Assembly (NCBI GenBank): GCA_907165065.1
Contig: OU015525.1
Span: 30,942,037-31,006,036 of the forward strand
DNA: 64,000 nucleotides
Direction: 5' to 3'
Source: Caprimulgus europaeus
Lineage: Eukaryota > Chordata > Aves > Caprimulgiformes > Caprimulgidae
Made by a program: the position numbers and the translations under genes. Shown piece after piece: positions 9,827-23,418 of this stretch (the stretch's first letter is position 1; every line of letters begins with the position of its first letter). The notes beneath the pieces are model-generated. The model was not told where the DNA came from. It saw nothing but the letters and a program-made list of their open reading frames with translations, and ran no database searches.

Positions 9827-12800
9827 CATCTGAAAACTAAGTATTGAGAAAGTGCATTTCATGGTCTGGTAATCAACATTTGTAACGTGTCCTATGACAA
9901 GTGTGAATGCTCAGACAACCTGTGCCTTTCCTGACCCTGAGCTCTTCCAACCTTGCTTCTGACCTAAGGTTATGGAGAAGCCTAACTGTCCTGTAGATCA
10001 GCTTTGAACTCTCGAGTCCTGTCTGTGTTTTCCCAGCTATTAGGCTAGAAATTCCACTCATAGGAGAGCACCAGAGAGATCTCCAGCAGACTGTGCCTCA
10101 AACTGTGCCACTTGGCCAATTCAAAGATAGGAACTTTGCTCTTTGGGAAGTAGGGAGCGTGCTGGTCCTGGACCTCTGGAAATACTGCTGTGGATTGAGC
10201 AATGATGATTTTTTTTTTTTTTCCCCCCTCTCAGAATGAGAGTGCCCACTGGATTTGTAATACTTTGAAGTGATTTACTGAATTGCTTATTTCTAAAAAT
10301 AGTGAGCAGCTTGACCATTCCTGCTGCTTGAGGCCAGCCCAAAGACTACAGAGGGACAGGAGGCTAAGAGAGAAACTATTATTAGTGCTTTTGTTTGCAA
10401 AAATTGAACAGGAGGTATAAAATTAATAAAAAGAGTGTTCATTAACTCCTGTGGTGATGAGCTTCAATTTCACAAACTCGTGTTGAAGTTTTTCACTGTA
10501 GCCTGTTGCTGAACAGAGCACTGGGAACTTAATGTTATTGCTGTTGCTGAGCAGTCTGTGATGGGATCGCTTTCACCACTCTGGCACCTTGTCAAACTTG
10601 CCAATCCCAAACGATGATTGCGGTGACATTTGTCTCATTGTATTACAAAGTACATGTGTGGGTGGTATTTGTTGTTTGACAACAAAACTAGTGAAGACAG
10701 GAAACTGAGCAATTTCTGTTCCTTGAACTTTCGATAAAAATACAGATCTTTCTGTTGGTGTTTTTGCAAAACATAAAGAATCAATTTTCATAAAATTCTA
10801 ACCCAACTGAATTTGATGGAAAAGTCCTGCTAATTTAAGCAGATTTGGGATTTCAGCCCGATTATGTAACCACAAGGGTGAATCCTTTAGTCTCCTCAAA
10901 CCCTTCCACAGCAGTCCTAATAACTTTAAAGTATTACTTCAGGCTGTGGAAGACTGTTACGATCACTGGACACAGAATCAGAGGGAAAGTAAAATGCCTC
11001 AATTATTAGATACTGAAGTGTGAAATTATATAGCCAATCGGTTTACCATCTTTAATGTGTTTTTTTAACATAGTGGATAAAAGGTTACTTGAACTGTAGA
11101 TATGCAGCACAATTATGACAAGCAGTCATAAGACTGGATGGTTTCTTAATTTTTTTTTTCTGCTTCAGCAGATAAAGTGGCAAATGCCTGCATCATACTG
11201 ATGTAGAGAACAAATTGTACAATCGCCTTCTATAAACTGGACTTTGTAAAGTTGATGAGCTAAATATCTGAGCCAACTTGATCTTATATGTGTACATCCA
11301 TATCCCTTTGAAATGGCAGAAAGAGCTCTCTGTATCACAAATGCTTTTGACCTCATATTTCTCCACAAATCTCTTTTTTTTTTTTTTTCATGTAATTGTG
11401 ACAAATTTAAGTACTGCCAAAGGGAAAAAAACCCCTGATTTTTCTACTTTAAAATACTTCTAAAGAAAGCTCTTTGATGCAGTTCTTGCTGCTCTTAGGT
11501 GTAGGTTAGTGGTGGTTCCTTTGTAGCTTGTGGCTCGTAAGGCCGTGGAAAGTGGTTCTCATCTGGCTTACAGAGCTATATGGGAAAAGCAGAAAAATTA
11601 ATAGGGGTTGCTAAGAATTTACAGTGATATTTTGCTTCAACATGCATGGCCACCACTGTTCTAGACAATTGTCCTTACTTTCTCAGGGCAGGAGAGAAGT
11701 GGTTGGTCTTGCAGGTGTTTCCCTTTCTCATTTGAAGCAGCAGCCTTTGCAGCACAGCACACTTTGTGCCCAGGCATTGGGTAAAACGAGACAATGTTTG
11801 TGGAGCCGTGGTGAGATGATTTAATATTTCATCCGTTCCAAAAAGGGTAAAGCATTCCCCTCTCTGTCCTTCCTTTCGTCCTTCCTCCAGCTCCCAGCCG
11901 TGCACTAGCTACCTTGGGCTTGTGCCAGAATTTGTTGTGTGCTTTTGTGGGCTACTGGAACAGTGGGAAACACGTGCAGCAGAAAGCCTGTAGGCTCTGT
12001 AACTTCAGAAAGTTAAGGGGACTCAGGGAAGGGCTTGTCAGGCATCTTGATAGTGCAGAGGAAAAGATGGGATATTGCAGCTAGGAGCTGCATAGGGAGG
12101 AAGAGGAAGGTGAGAGGGAGCAAGCCTTCCTCCTTTTTAGGATGACAGCTATTTGACTGGTTGGGCTGTGCTTGACTTTGAACTTGGTATTTCTTCAGGT
12201 TCTTTGTGAAGGCTCTTCTATGAGATGTGTTGTTGCCTCCCTCTAGTAGTTTGATAGAGAGCTGGTTTCCGGAGTGGCTGAGAAAGGGAAGGTCACATTT
12301 GGCCTCTGCAGGTTTCTACTAGTGTTATTCCATTCTTCCAGGAATAATGAGATAAAACTCTGTGATACTGCTCTGCAGAGTCAGACCCCAGAATAAACTC
12401 CTTTTTTGGCACCTCTCCCACTCTCAGTAGGAAGACTGCTAAATGTTTTTGTCTGGAGCCAAAAGTAGATTTGGGAGAATCTCTTAACTGGGGCTAACGC
12501 TCCTTGCTTGTTCATCTCCTCTGAAGGACCGTGCTTTCTACTTCCAGACTTGAGATCAGTTAGAGATAAGGATGTGTGCTTAATTCTGATCTTGTAATAT
12601 CTCCTTCAGGTTCTCAGCTTCAAGGATCAGCACTGACCCTTGAAGCTTTAATTTATAGTGCCGGTTTCATTCAGAAGTTACAACAGTTGGATACATCTTT
12701 GAACTACCTTGTTTTAATTTCACTGAAATCCCATAATTTAAACAAAAAAACAAAGAGCAAAGTCTCTTTATTCCCAGGATGTTAAGGCAAATGGATTACA

Positions 12801-13013
12801 TTTCCATACCCTTTTAAGTCATCTGGGATCTGCAGCATCTTATCTCGGCTAACTGCTTCCAAAGTCAGACAGTTGCTTCTGACCTTAGAAGTCTCACACC
12901 TCTCTGTACCTTATTTGCAAGAGAGCTTGAAAATAAAGCTAATCAGTTTTTCTTTTCACTAGATGTACTCTGCTATATATCTCTGTCCAGACAGAGGAGG
13001 AGGGCTTTCAAAT
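9827..13013 (+). other. Intron 1, middle part
   Basis: Plain intronic sequence with A/T homopolymers (for example T-runs near 10210 and 11380). The open frames present are short, overlap on both strands and lack splice context. I see no exon and no further recognisable repeat. Confidence 0.6.
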
Positions 13014-13017
13014 GCAG

Positions 13018-13205
13018 ATCACAGAATAGTTTGGGTTGGAAGGTTGGAAGGGACCTTCTTGGAAGGTCATCTGGTCCCACCCCCCTGCAGTGAGCAGGGA
13101 CATGTGCAACTAGATCAGGTTGCTCAGAGCCCCCTCCAGCCTGATCTTGAGTGTTTCCAGGGAGGGGAGATCTACCACCTCTCTGTGCAACCTGTTCCAG
13201 ACATA
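13018..13205 (-). mobile_element. CR1 LINE 3' tail fragment, minus orientation
   Basis: The + strand shows the antisense CR1 3' terminus: 'TCACAGAATAGTTTGGGTTGG', then 'GGTCATCTGGTCCCACCCCC', 'TGAGCAGGGACATG', 'AGATCAGGTTGCTCAGAGCC' and 'GTGTTTCCAGGGAGGG' up to 'CAACCTGTTCCAG'. Only about 190 bp remain, so it is heavily 5'-truncated. A near-duplicate GGTTGGAAGGTTGGAAGG marks a small local duplication in the tail. Confidence 0.88.
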
Positions 13206-16200
13206 CACAATAGAAATTAAATTGTTAGAGTATACAGATGAACCCATCAAGGGTTTCTTACTGAGGAGCAGTGAGGCAGCATTTCCAAAACTGTCTACTA
13301 AGTGTGGGGAGTTCCCCAATACCTCCTGTATGGTCTGATTTTTGGGACTTCTGCTTGTTTCATCCTGAATGAGATGATAGAAGAAGTGGTGGTATTTCTC
13401 CCTTCTGCTTTGCACTGCCATTGTTACTGATCCCAAACCACCAGCAAATGAAAAGAAGAACAAGTGGAGCTTCTCATACATCTTCAGAATTGGCCTTGAA
13501 ATAGTTTAAATTAAAGATATTTTATTTACACATGATATTTGGGAAATACAGGCCCAGCTTGATAGTTAGGTGTATATAATAGTCCATACACAAGGCTGTA
13601 TTAAGCTACTTAAAACTTAAGCTGTTATGTGCAACTTCTTAATGTAGACAGAATCAAGATTAGGGGCAGCAAAGACAGTAGATACTTTCCCACTGGCTTC
13701 TAGGACCTTCTTGGCATGTCCTGCAAGTAGGAAAAATCGCCATTTCAAAGAAAATAGATGTTCATAGGCATACCATAGAAAATATCCTGATGTGAGGCTT
13801 CAGAGCTTCAGCTAGTGCAGTAAGAGCACCTGATTTGATGGTGCTCGCTAATTACAGCTTGTAATTACAACCGGTAGTGTGACAGAAATAAGAACAAAAA
13901 AATTTGTTTGAGCTTCCCTGCTGCCCTGCATTAGCACACTTGTTTTTATCTCCAGTTTTAGGGTTTTTTAAACTCACCCAGAGGTGGTCAGCAAGACCCA
14001 AGTGTATCTTCCTCTTCTGTCCTTCAGTGCTTCTTGGCCAGCCCAGGCCACACGTTTCCAGTCCCTCTCCTGTCCCGTGTGTGGCCACAGCTTGCCCCAG
14101 CAGTGCCGGCCGCTCACACTGCTTTGGCCACAGGAGAGGTGAGGGGAACCTACTTACTGCCTGGCTGGCGCCCTTCCCGCTTGCATGGCCAGGCACGTAC
14201 ATCGCTGCGAGAAAATGTGATAATTGAGTTAGTTAATTTTAAACTCACTGTGTGTGAAACCAGTAATTGGGAAGGCAATTATGGCTGCCCATTCCTGGCC
14301 AGCCCAGTCATTTTTAGCCTGGTGGAGTACCTGAGCGCAAAATGGTGACTGTACTTAGCAAAGCTTGAAGTGCAGCAACAGGATTGCTAAATGAAAAATA
14401 AACCTGGGTTTTGCAACTATGATCCTCCACTTTCCTTCTATTTAAGGCTTTCCAAGCTAGCTTTTTAATTTTTAGATGTTTAGAGGCAATGTGTTTCTCG
14501 GGGGCTTGTTTTATTTAAGAAAAGGAAAACAGGGCTGAAAGACCTCTGCTGAGATGCTTCGAGAGACGCCGTGCCTGGGGGCCATCGGCCGGTTGAACAC
14601 AGCCAGCCGGGTTCACAGAGCGGTGACTGTGAGACATCCACTTGCATCTGCAGCATATCCAGAATACAGAGCACAGAGTTATTTCTTTGAGACTTAAACA
14701 TTGCAAGCAAATTTTGAAGATGCACGCATTCAATAATTAGCACTAATACTTGGTAATTGTTACTAATTGGTGTCTGATTATCTTAAAAGTCATGTCATGT
14801 AAGAACTGACTTAAGGAACCTCTTAACTATGGCTACATGTGGGTTGGGAAAGGAAGCTGCTGTTCTTTTGCGTCTTCATCCCTTTGTTCATGTGCTGGAG
14901 AGAAAAAGGCTCAAATATCTATGGATCATTTTTGTTTAAACCTGAAAATGGTTTATAGGAAGGGCCCTGGATTCCCAGTTTTCCTCACTATTTCCCCCTG
15001 TAATCTTAGTAACACCTCTCTGTTCAGTTTTAATAACATCTGTGCTTTTTGTGCCAGTTAGTGCAGAATTTCAGATGTCACAAGTTGGTGGTTGTTTTAT
15101 TTGAAGTACAGCAGGTATCCGGATGGGAACTGAATTTCAAATGTGGGAGTGAAAGTTCCTGTCATTGGTCTGGATTGATGCTGTGTAACTCAGAAGCACC
15201 TCAGGCTGGTGCTGGGGTACACGGTTTTCTTAGGTGAGTTGTATTTAGCCAGACATACATGTGATGATGACTCCAGTTCTTGCTGCCTAACACCATATTT
15301 TGAATCCAGGCAACATAAATGTTTAATTTGTATTTTAATATCTAGAAAATATATTATATGGATGATTTTGTATATTCATTCAAATGGTGAAGATATAGAC
15401 TTTGTCCTAGCCTAGTTGAAAATGAATACTACGTTAATATACATTAATGCATACTATATATTGTAAAGAACACTTACAGTGGCCTTAAAATATATTATCT
15501 TCTGTATTGTTAGAGAGCAGCAGTTTACAAATGCTTAGAGTGATTAGATTGACATGGTTTATGTGTAATGAGCAACCACTGGTGAAGCAAGTAATTAAAT
15601 GCAAAGTATACTCGAAAATGTAATAATACATTGAAATTCAGGGCAGATTATTTCCAAGCATCATTACAAGAATCTGTCTTATCTCTTTGTATTCCAGTAT
15701 GAATAGAGATTTCCAGCAAAATGGAAATTGAATGCATTCTTTCCTTCCAGTGAGGACGTGGTTTTGGGATGGCAAAAATTAGAGCCTTTTTACATAAAAC
15801 ACTCTATTATGGGAACTTGAACTGGAAATACTGTACAAAGCAGTGCAAATAAACCAAAACCTTTGTCCTTCCGGGGATTTAATTTAAATATTTTTTACTT
15901 GCATGATGTTATCTTGGTAATAAGTCTGATGTTTCTCATTGCTGCTTGATATACTTTGCTGTGAACTTTACTTCTGATTTCTTTCTTGTTCAGAAAAGTG
16001 GCTTATCCTTGTCTCTAGGGGATAGCCTAGCCTTTCAGGCTGGCCTGAAGGGAGTCTTGCAGCTTTTGAGCTCTTGCTTTGGCTGAACTTGTAAAATGTG
16101 TATCATGTTAAATATATACATTTCATTAATTGTTTTCCTGCTAGGCTGAATTATATGGATTCCTTCTTTCACTTCCCCTGTTGAGCTGCGTATCTGTTCT

Positions 16201-18820
16201 GTAATGGATCAAAAATGTTGCTAAAGCCTTATTTAAAAAAAAAAAATCAGTGACTTTTGTTTTCTTACCAGATGGAAGTTTTACTGGCAGTCTCTAACAC
16301 TTAGCATGCTTATATCTATTTCAGAAGATGGAAAGAGATGGTGACAAAGTCAGAATGAAAAAATCGTTTATAAAAACCAAGAATTATATGGCGGGTTGGC
16401 TGGTGCTAAACTGTCTTGTGGCTATTGGTGGTTTTTTAATTGATGCATAATTAGACCAACTGATTACATAGTAATTCAGAGGGAAATAAAAAATCCTAAT
16501 CCTGAACTGTGTCTTCTTTAATAGCTATACAGTGTTAAAACTGTATGTAGGCCTAGGACTCACAGTTAATTAATTCTTTATTTATTGACAATGCCAATTT
16601 ATCAAAAATTGGAGCAGTGTGTTGCGTGAGTGTTGTTGGGGTGGGGTTTTTTGGTATGTGCTTTTTAATTAGCATGTTCCCCTCACCTCCTGCCTCCCCC
16701 CAATCTGGAAAGCAGACAGTGTGGCTTGTGAGTGATCTTGTTGGTTTTTGGAATGAGGAGACACTGGGATTGAGTCCAGTTGTGGTGGCTTGTAGCTAAA
16801 TTACAGGAAGTATAGCTTTGTGGGTTGAGGAAAAAAAGGAAGTTTGTACAAAAATGGAAACATGACAATGGCATCAGGATTATTAGGATAAAGTGGGTTT
16901 TTTTAAAGCAGCTAATATCCCAAAGCATATTCCCACTAGTGGGTTGTTTTGGGTTTTTTTGTAGGAAGTTTTGGACGCAGTCAACTTCTGTACAAATACT
17001 TCCCTTCACCCTCATAAAATATTTTTAGTGGTTTTTAGAGGTACTTTTATTGCTGTTCTAAAATGAGCTCTTTTATCTGTATGAACAAAGCATGATGGCA
17101 CAAAATAGGCCATAGTTGCAAGGTAATTTAATTTACCCAGGCCTGTAGGATTCAAACTGTGCACGGAGGGGACTTTCTCAAACATCTAAGTCTTTCCAGA
17201 GTCCCAGACAACGTGAGGAGAAATAGGAGTTAGCTGATGTGCCCCCAGATTCTAGCTCAGGGGAGCCTGCTGGGCTCTCAGTGCCGTCCTGCTGCCTGAC
17301 AGCATGACCCAAGCCTGGCTCTGCCCAGCCTCTGCTCGCTGGCCCGCTTCTTGGCAGGCAGATGCCATCGCACGTGCGGCCAGATCTTCTTCAGCTAGCA
17401 TAAATCGGCGTGGCTTCGTTGGAGGCTCTGCATCGAGTCACAGGGCTGGAGGCAGTGCCTCGTGGCCAGCGATGCTCTGCTTGTGTACTTCATCACATCC
17501 ACTGCCCGCTGCCTGACTCGTTGTCGGTAAATCAGCCTCCAAGTTGTTCATAAAACCATCAGCAAAGTAGGCATGGAATGTGGCATGGCAGTAATTTCAG
17601 TAGTTTTTTCTGTTGCCATCTGTCTGTGTAGACCATTACAGAGCCTGTAAAAAATGAGGTCTGTGCTCCTGGTGTGCCCACCTGGATCCACAAGTGCTGT
17701 ACAAAAAAATGGGAAATGTGAAAGAACACAGGTGGGAGTCAGTTTTTACATTTGAAGGCTCATCTCTATACATTTGGATCACATACAGGTAAATGATGCT
17801 AATATTCTTGGAAGTTTATTACTTTGCATTGTATAGGAAACACAGACATCTTTATGCCTGTGAAATGCTAGCAAACTGTTTGAAAATAATTAATTTCAGT
17901 TTTTAAGCAGCAGTGCACCAGAAACAAGGGAAGGTGCTAAGGCCCAGTCAGATTGTACTCTAGAGATGACATACGTAGTCTGTCAAATGTCAGTCTCTGT
18001 ATTTGCATATAAATGTGATAGATCTACTTATTCTAGTATTTGCTGATCCTTTGACTAGGCAATTCAACACTTGAGCTGTCTGTTTTATCAATATTTTTTT
18101 TTCTGTTTAGGGCAAATTCCAAACTGAAATTTAACTGAAATTAGAGAAAACTGAAGTTTGACAGCAATGTGAGCATCTTACTAGACTGTGCTTTTGGGCA
18201 TAACAAAAATTGACTGCAGATAAGTTAAGGCATAAACTATTGAAAAATTGCAGTCTTCGTATCTCTGTAAAGAATAAAAAAAAATTTCTCTAAATTCCTC
18301 AAGATCTGTGTTGATGTTGAGCATACTTTAATTTGGGCAGGATTTCCACTGGAACGCATGGTCTTGATTGTGGTCTGTGGAGTTTAGGACTACCAACTTG
18401 GTTATGACGAGTTGCCACCAAAACCAAGTTTCTATAGACAGGTTAAGATGGCTTTGCAATGAAAAATTATTAATATACTGCTGCAAATATTGACTGTGGT
18501 AGTCATTGAGCTGTCACATGACATGTTAAACTTTGTCACTTAAAGTATAATAATGAATCAAGCAAGAACTTTATCATAAAAGTAAAACCCTCAACCTAAA
18601 TACATACCATTGTCTTGACAATGTCAAAATAGAAACTGAAACACTTTCCTTTTTTTTTTTTTTTTTGTTTAATAAAGTTTCTGCTTAGAAACCAAAGCAA
18701 GAAATGACTTTAACTTTTTGCAGGAAGATTATCGCACTCCCTGGTTAAAGTGGCACCTGTCTCGGTCTGCCAGAGCAGGGCTGCACCGTGCTGCTGTGCT
18801 TGGCAAGTGAGAATATTTCA
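13206..18820 (+). other. Intron 1, central part
   Basis: AT-rich intron with no supported exon. A locally GC-richer block at about 13980-14200 carries overlapping open frames on both strands but no coding signature. A repeat relic at 17378-17470 is annotated separately. Poly-T runs occur near 18100 and 18650. Confidence 0.6.
17378..17470. repeat. Likely relic of an ancient sauropsid interspersed repeat
   Basis: The segment reads GGCCAGATCTTCTTCAGCTA, then GCATAAATCGGCGTGGCTTC, then GTTGGAGG. This strongly recalls the widespread reptile/bird motif 'GGCCAGATCCTCAGCTGGTG / TAAATCGGCGTAGCTCCATT / GAAGTCAATGG'. CG dinucleotides are retained here although the surrounding DNA is poor in them. The assignment rests on memory of the motif; I do not assign a family name. 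Confidence 0.4.
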
Positions 18821-18823
18821 AAA

Positions 18824-19152
18824 TCATAGAATCATGGAATGGTTTGGGTTGGAAGGGACCTTAAAGATCATCTAGTTCCAACCCCCCTGCCATGAGCAGG
18901 GACACCTTCCACTAGACCAGTTGCTCAAAGCCTCATCCAGCCTGGCCTTGAACACTTCCAGGGAGGGGGCATCCACAACTTCCTTGGGCAATCTGTTCCA
19001 GTGTCTCACCACCCTCACAATGAAGAATATCTTTCTAATGTCTCATGTAAATCTACCCTCTTCCAGTGTTTAGCCATTTCCCATTGTTCTATCACTACCT
19101 GCCCTTGTAAAAGTCCCTCCCCAGCCTTCCTGTAAGGCCCCTTCAGGTACTG
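18824..19152 (-). mobile_element. CR1 LINE 3' end, minus orientation
   Basis: The antisense CR1 3' terminus begins with 'ATCATAGAATCATGGAATGG' and continues with 'TTGGGTTGGAAGGGACCTTA', 'GATCATCTAGTTCCAACCCC', 'CATGAGCAGGGACACCTTCC', 'GCCTTGAACACTTCCAGGGA' and 'CTGTTCCAGTGTCTCACCAC' to 'GGCCCCTTCAGGTACTGG'. About 330 bp of 3' UTR and C-terminal tail remain. It closely matches the copies at 9257-9710 and 54232-54402, so these belong to the same or a close CR1 subfamily. Confidence 0.92.
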
Positions 19153-21148
19153 GATGCAAATGAGCAAGAGAAGATCACTCTGTGACCCAGCTCATGCCTT
19201 TGAAGTTAATGGAAATAGTCATGCTATTAGGTGTTGAAAACTCAGAGGAGAGTGAGTTGGGAGACCAGTGCTTGCTGAGAAGCAGTGGAAGGAGTAAAGC
19301 CAGATCAGACCCCTGGTGTGGGGCAGTGCCAGAGCTGAGCTCTGGGGAAGCAGGTGCAGATAATTCTGAGCTGTCATTTCTGAGCAGCAGCATATCGAAA
19401 GTTTCCATTGCTCAATGGCAGTGGGAGGGAAGTTGTCAAAGGCAGATGAGGGTAACTAGCAGACAGAAACAAAACTAGTGTTTAAAATTTGCAGATAGTT
19501 GATAACTCCTGTTTCTGTGATGGAACTTCCAAGCAATGTCAGTTGCCTGAGGCCAGGTTGCAAAGGACTGAGTTGAAAGTAAGCTGAAGGTTGCTAATGG
19601 CTTAAGGGTGAAAATAAGTAGTGGATTGCATAGAAAAACAGCCTATTATAAAATGGCTTGTACGAATGATGATTAATCAAGTGTATGGAAAAAACTGTGT
19701 AAATTTTTATCATCAGTTGTTACTGAAGACAATAAGAGGACAAATATGGAGGTATGATGACAAGAAAGGCTAAACCATTAGGGAACAACATAATCATGGA
19801 GTTTGAGAACAACTAAGGAGAGAGAAAAGTGAAGTATTGGAACTAAATGGAAATAAATTGTTATGATGTTAACATCTGGCTGGATGTGAGACAGGCTGTG
19901 TCTGCTTGGACTAGACCTTCCACGAAACTTGCTGAAACATCTTATGTACTTTAGAGGACTACCACAAACCTGAAAGTGGTTCAAAGAATATGGAGGATCT
20001 TTGACACACACAAAAAACCCCCTTCTGGATAAGATATGACAGAACAGTTAACTTATCTGGAAAGATACATTGGAAATTGTTCATGTTATCTCCCAGCTGT
20101 GAATGATGGGGAAGCAGATCTCGAAGACAGAGGGGTCCTGGTAATGAATCAGTGTATTTGCCACAAGGCGAGGAACCTGTTCAGTCAAGTGACTGTGGCC
20201 CTCGGCGCTCCCCACATCAATGGCTGCTTGTGTGGGTGGTTGGATTTCCAGCACAAGACCTCGTACCCTTCCAGATAGGGCAGGTGTGTCAAGTGGAAAT
20301 GGCTCTCATAGACATGGATTAATTAAAATGGAAAAACTGCCTATGAAGCAGGAGAAAGCTACCAAAGATTGGCCACCGAGGGAAACTCTTGGCTTTCCCT
20401 CATGATCACCTGCTTTTAAAGCAGAAAGATTGTTTATCTGCAGTTGCTCTCAAGGGACAGTTTAGGAAGAGTTTAATATTTCTCAAACATATGTTGAAAA
20501 CTGAAGGAGAGGAGGAGGGTTAGTCTAAGCATTGGATTTGGTCTTCTGCTGTTTCTGGACATTTAGCTAAAGGACCTGAACTGCTTGGCAGTTGCAGCTC
20601 TGCAACCTGAGCATTTGCTTCTGTGGTTTTTGTCATTCCTCACTTCCATATGCTTGCCTGGGGCTGGCTGTTAATTATGGCATATTGACACTTGAAAACT
20701 AAGCTGTTACTTGAATATATTGGAAGTCGATGTGAATAATTTTGATATATATGAACAGATAGATGCCACAGTGCAAGTATTCTGCTCTTTATATTTTAGG
20801 CTTTATTTGTATGGCTGTAGTTGGGGTCTGCAATCTTTTGTTGTCACTATTTAGAGTCTGTAAAGAAAACTTAATAATATATTATGGAACAGCATGTTTA
20901 CCAAAACTGAGTGAAATATTACATAAATTGAGGAAGAAAATACTTTTTTTTTTTTTTTCCCTTGGTAAAACCATGGATTTATTGGGTTAAAAAAAAAGAA
21001 AATTGTCCCAATGAATACTGTGTTCAGTCTGGTATTGGAGAGTAAGGAGGAGAGGCTGCTCCTCTCCCTTGCCCTTGGTTCTTTCTCCATTAAAGGTTGT
21101 GCAGAGCAGTGTGGAAACTGCTGGGTCCTGCCTCGTATGTGTGTACAT

Positions 21149-21202
21149 CAGCACCCTGCCACGCGCCAGCACCCCACCACGCGCCAGCACCCCGCCACGC
21201 AC
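21149..21202. repeat. 18-bp minisatellite, three units
   Basis: Three head-to-tail copies of an 18-bp unit of the form CAGCACCCYRCCACGCRC occupy 21149-21166, 21167-21184 and 21185-21202. Units differ at only one to three positions. The array is GC-rich and keeps several CGs inside AT-rich intron. There are no unique spacers between units, so it is a simple tandem array, probably variable in length. Confidence 0.9.
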
Positions 21203-21920
21203 AGCCCTGTGCAGCACTCTCCCCTGCACCGGATAAGGTGGAAATCCTGGGGAGGGAGGAAAATATATGTGGCCATGCAATGGAAGGAGTGGAATTCAAG
21301 TCTTACACATACCTTTGTTTGGCATTATACGATTTCTAGGGCTGGATATTGGAACTTGGCTTTTCAGGCTTTTTAGTCCATCACTTCTAGGTAATTTTTG
21401 ATGAAAATTGAAAGCAACTCAGAATCTGTTAAGATTCTCAGACCCTCAGAAAAGGGCTTATTGTAAATTAAGTTTTCTAAAAAAAAAGCATTAATTCAGA
21501 ATTAAGTTTGTATTGTTTATATGTCTTCTCCTAATTCCATGTGATCTCTTGCTGACTGTTCTGTATTACATGTGAATTCTCTTGGTAATGTGTCACCTGT
21601 TTGTGAAGAAGTGTAAAATGACTAATTCTTCCTACTTTTTACATTTGTAAAGTAACAATTCTAGTTTCGTTCTTGAAGCAACTGCTAAAAGTCCTTCTGT
21701 GGAAACACTAGAATGAGACAGTTAAATCATCGATCCTAAGTATTTATGTGTTAGTGATGGCATGTACTTTACAGTAGAAAACAACCTTGACAAGAGTGTC
21801 TTTCCTGTGAACTTAAAATAGTTTACTGTGTTTTTGTACCTGCCAATGAACAGGGAAATTTGTGGGGAGAGGAATATATTTTTATTTTTTTAATGCATAA
21901 ATACATATATACATAAACAC

Positions 21921-22074
21921 TCAATAATTTTTTGGAATGATGAAAAGGAGGAAGAGTGAGCTGGAAGAGGTTATAGGAATTTCAGGTTATTAGTGCTTCA
22001 TTAATTTTTTTGGATGATGAAAAGGAGGAAGAATGAGCTGGAAGAGTTTATAGGAATTTCTGGTTATTGGTGCT
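21921..22074. repeat. Tandem duplication of about 76 bp
   Basis: Two adjacent copies (about 21921-21997 and 21999-22074) share the order TTTTTTGGA, ATGATGAAAAGGAGGAAGA, TGAGCTGGAAGAG, TTATAGGAATTTC and GGTTATTRGTGCT. They differ at scattered single positions and small indels. The divergence suggests an old local duplication, not an assembly artefact. Confidence 0.92.
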
Positions 22075-23418
22075 GTTACTCTCTGAGGGTGACACATCAT
22101 GGATTTCTCCACTGTAAAAATCAATAATTTACAAGTATCTAAAAATCCAGTTGCAAGTCCTAACAGGCTTCTGGATTTCTCCGAGGTGGGGCATGTGTTG
22201 TGGAAGTGCCTCTGCTCAAGGTGGGACAAGCAGCCGTTCTCTTGGGCTGTATTTTGCTTGGCTGCTGGAGTTGTGTGGAGGGGTTGCCTCTCCTGGACTT
22301 CTGGCAAGCGAGCAGTTGAAGCTCCTGATCTTAAAAGCACAGCTATCTAGAAATAAATCTTGTTAGCAGATACTTCTGGTAGGCTTTGTCTCTCCATGCT
22401 TGTTCACGGGGATGTGAGGAAGCTAGCAGGCTGAGGGGCTGGAGGAGCTTGGCCGATGTACGGCAGGACAAGAGGCTCGTGACAACCTGTGAGGCAGGTC
22501 AGCCCCGTGAAGCTGAGGAAGCCAAGCTGGCCAGGGAATGGTATTTCAGAGGAAAATGAAGATCCTGGGCTTTGTTTCGCTTGCTGGGGAGGCAGAGTGG
22601 CTTGGTTCTGTTGGCTTTCTGTGCTCTTCACTGCAACCCTGCAATAGTTTGCTGTATAAACACCAAAACGTTGTATTCCAGAGAGGTAGTGTATTTAAGA
22701 TACCTGTGCTTGGGAAGTCTTTGCTTATGGAAAGCCCCAGGCCTGAAGATCAGGGAAGCACTGGCAGCCAAGGAGACAACCTGGTACTGCTCCTGGGTCT
22801 GTCTGTGCTCCTCACCGCTGGCTGTCAGTGGTGGAGCTGGCTGGGCTCCTTGTGGAGAACCTGCCGGTGTTGCTTGCTCCCCTTTGCCTTCTGGCAGCTG
22901 AATTGCACAGTAGCAAATTATTTTGCTGCTCCTGGAGAAACCCTCATTAACAAATACAGCTGTTAAAGAACCCAGTAAATCGTTGTCAGAAGCACTTTAA
23001 TTTCTTGGTTGCCTTTTATCTGGGCAAATTCTGCCTTTTTTCTTGGAATTTTAGGAGAAGGGCAGCTAGGATTTCTTTTGCATAGTTATGCAGCACAAAT
23101 GTGTGTACATTAAATATATGTATTGTATACACTATGATTTCTGATATTCCAATTCAAGTACCTTTTTTTGATGTAACATTTAGAGGTAACTGATTGCTTT
23201 ATCAAATGGACAAGAATTGCTTATTTTCCCGGATAGTCTTCAACACTGTTGAGAAAGTAATGGCAGTTTCAGAATTTATGAAGGGCAAAGAAATGGTATT
23301 CTCTGATTCAAAGAACTAATTAGAAGTAAATGCCTCTGGGTATTGAGCTTCTCCCCCCCGCTCCCCAACTTTTTAGGAGAATTAGAGGCAAATTTAATAA
23401 TTGCTTTAAATTTTACAG

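Larger units (their letters stand above)
19153..23418 (+). other. Intron 1, last part
   Basis: Intronic sequence up to the acceptor of exon 2. It contains an 18-bp minisatellite at 21149-21202 and a 76-bp tandem duplication at 21921-22074, annotated separately. The blocks 22090-22350 and 22540-22970 carry modest open frames on both strands with no recognisable product. A pyrimidine-rich run (C/T at 23350-23372) and TTTTACAG precede exon 2. Confidence 0.6.

Noticed and set aside
21149-21202. CRISPR-like direct repeats
   Set aside because: Units are contiguous without unique spacers and the genome is avian; it is a minisatellite.
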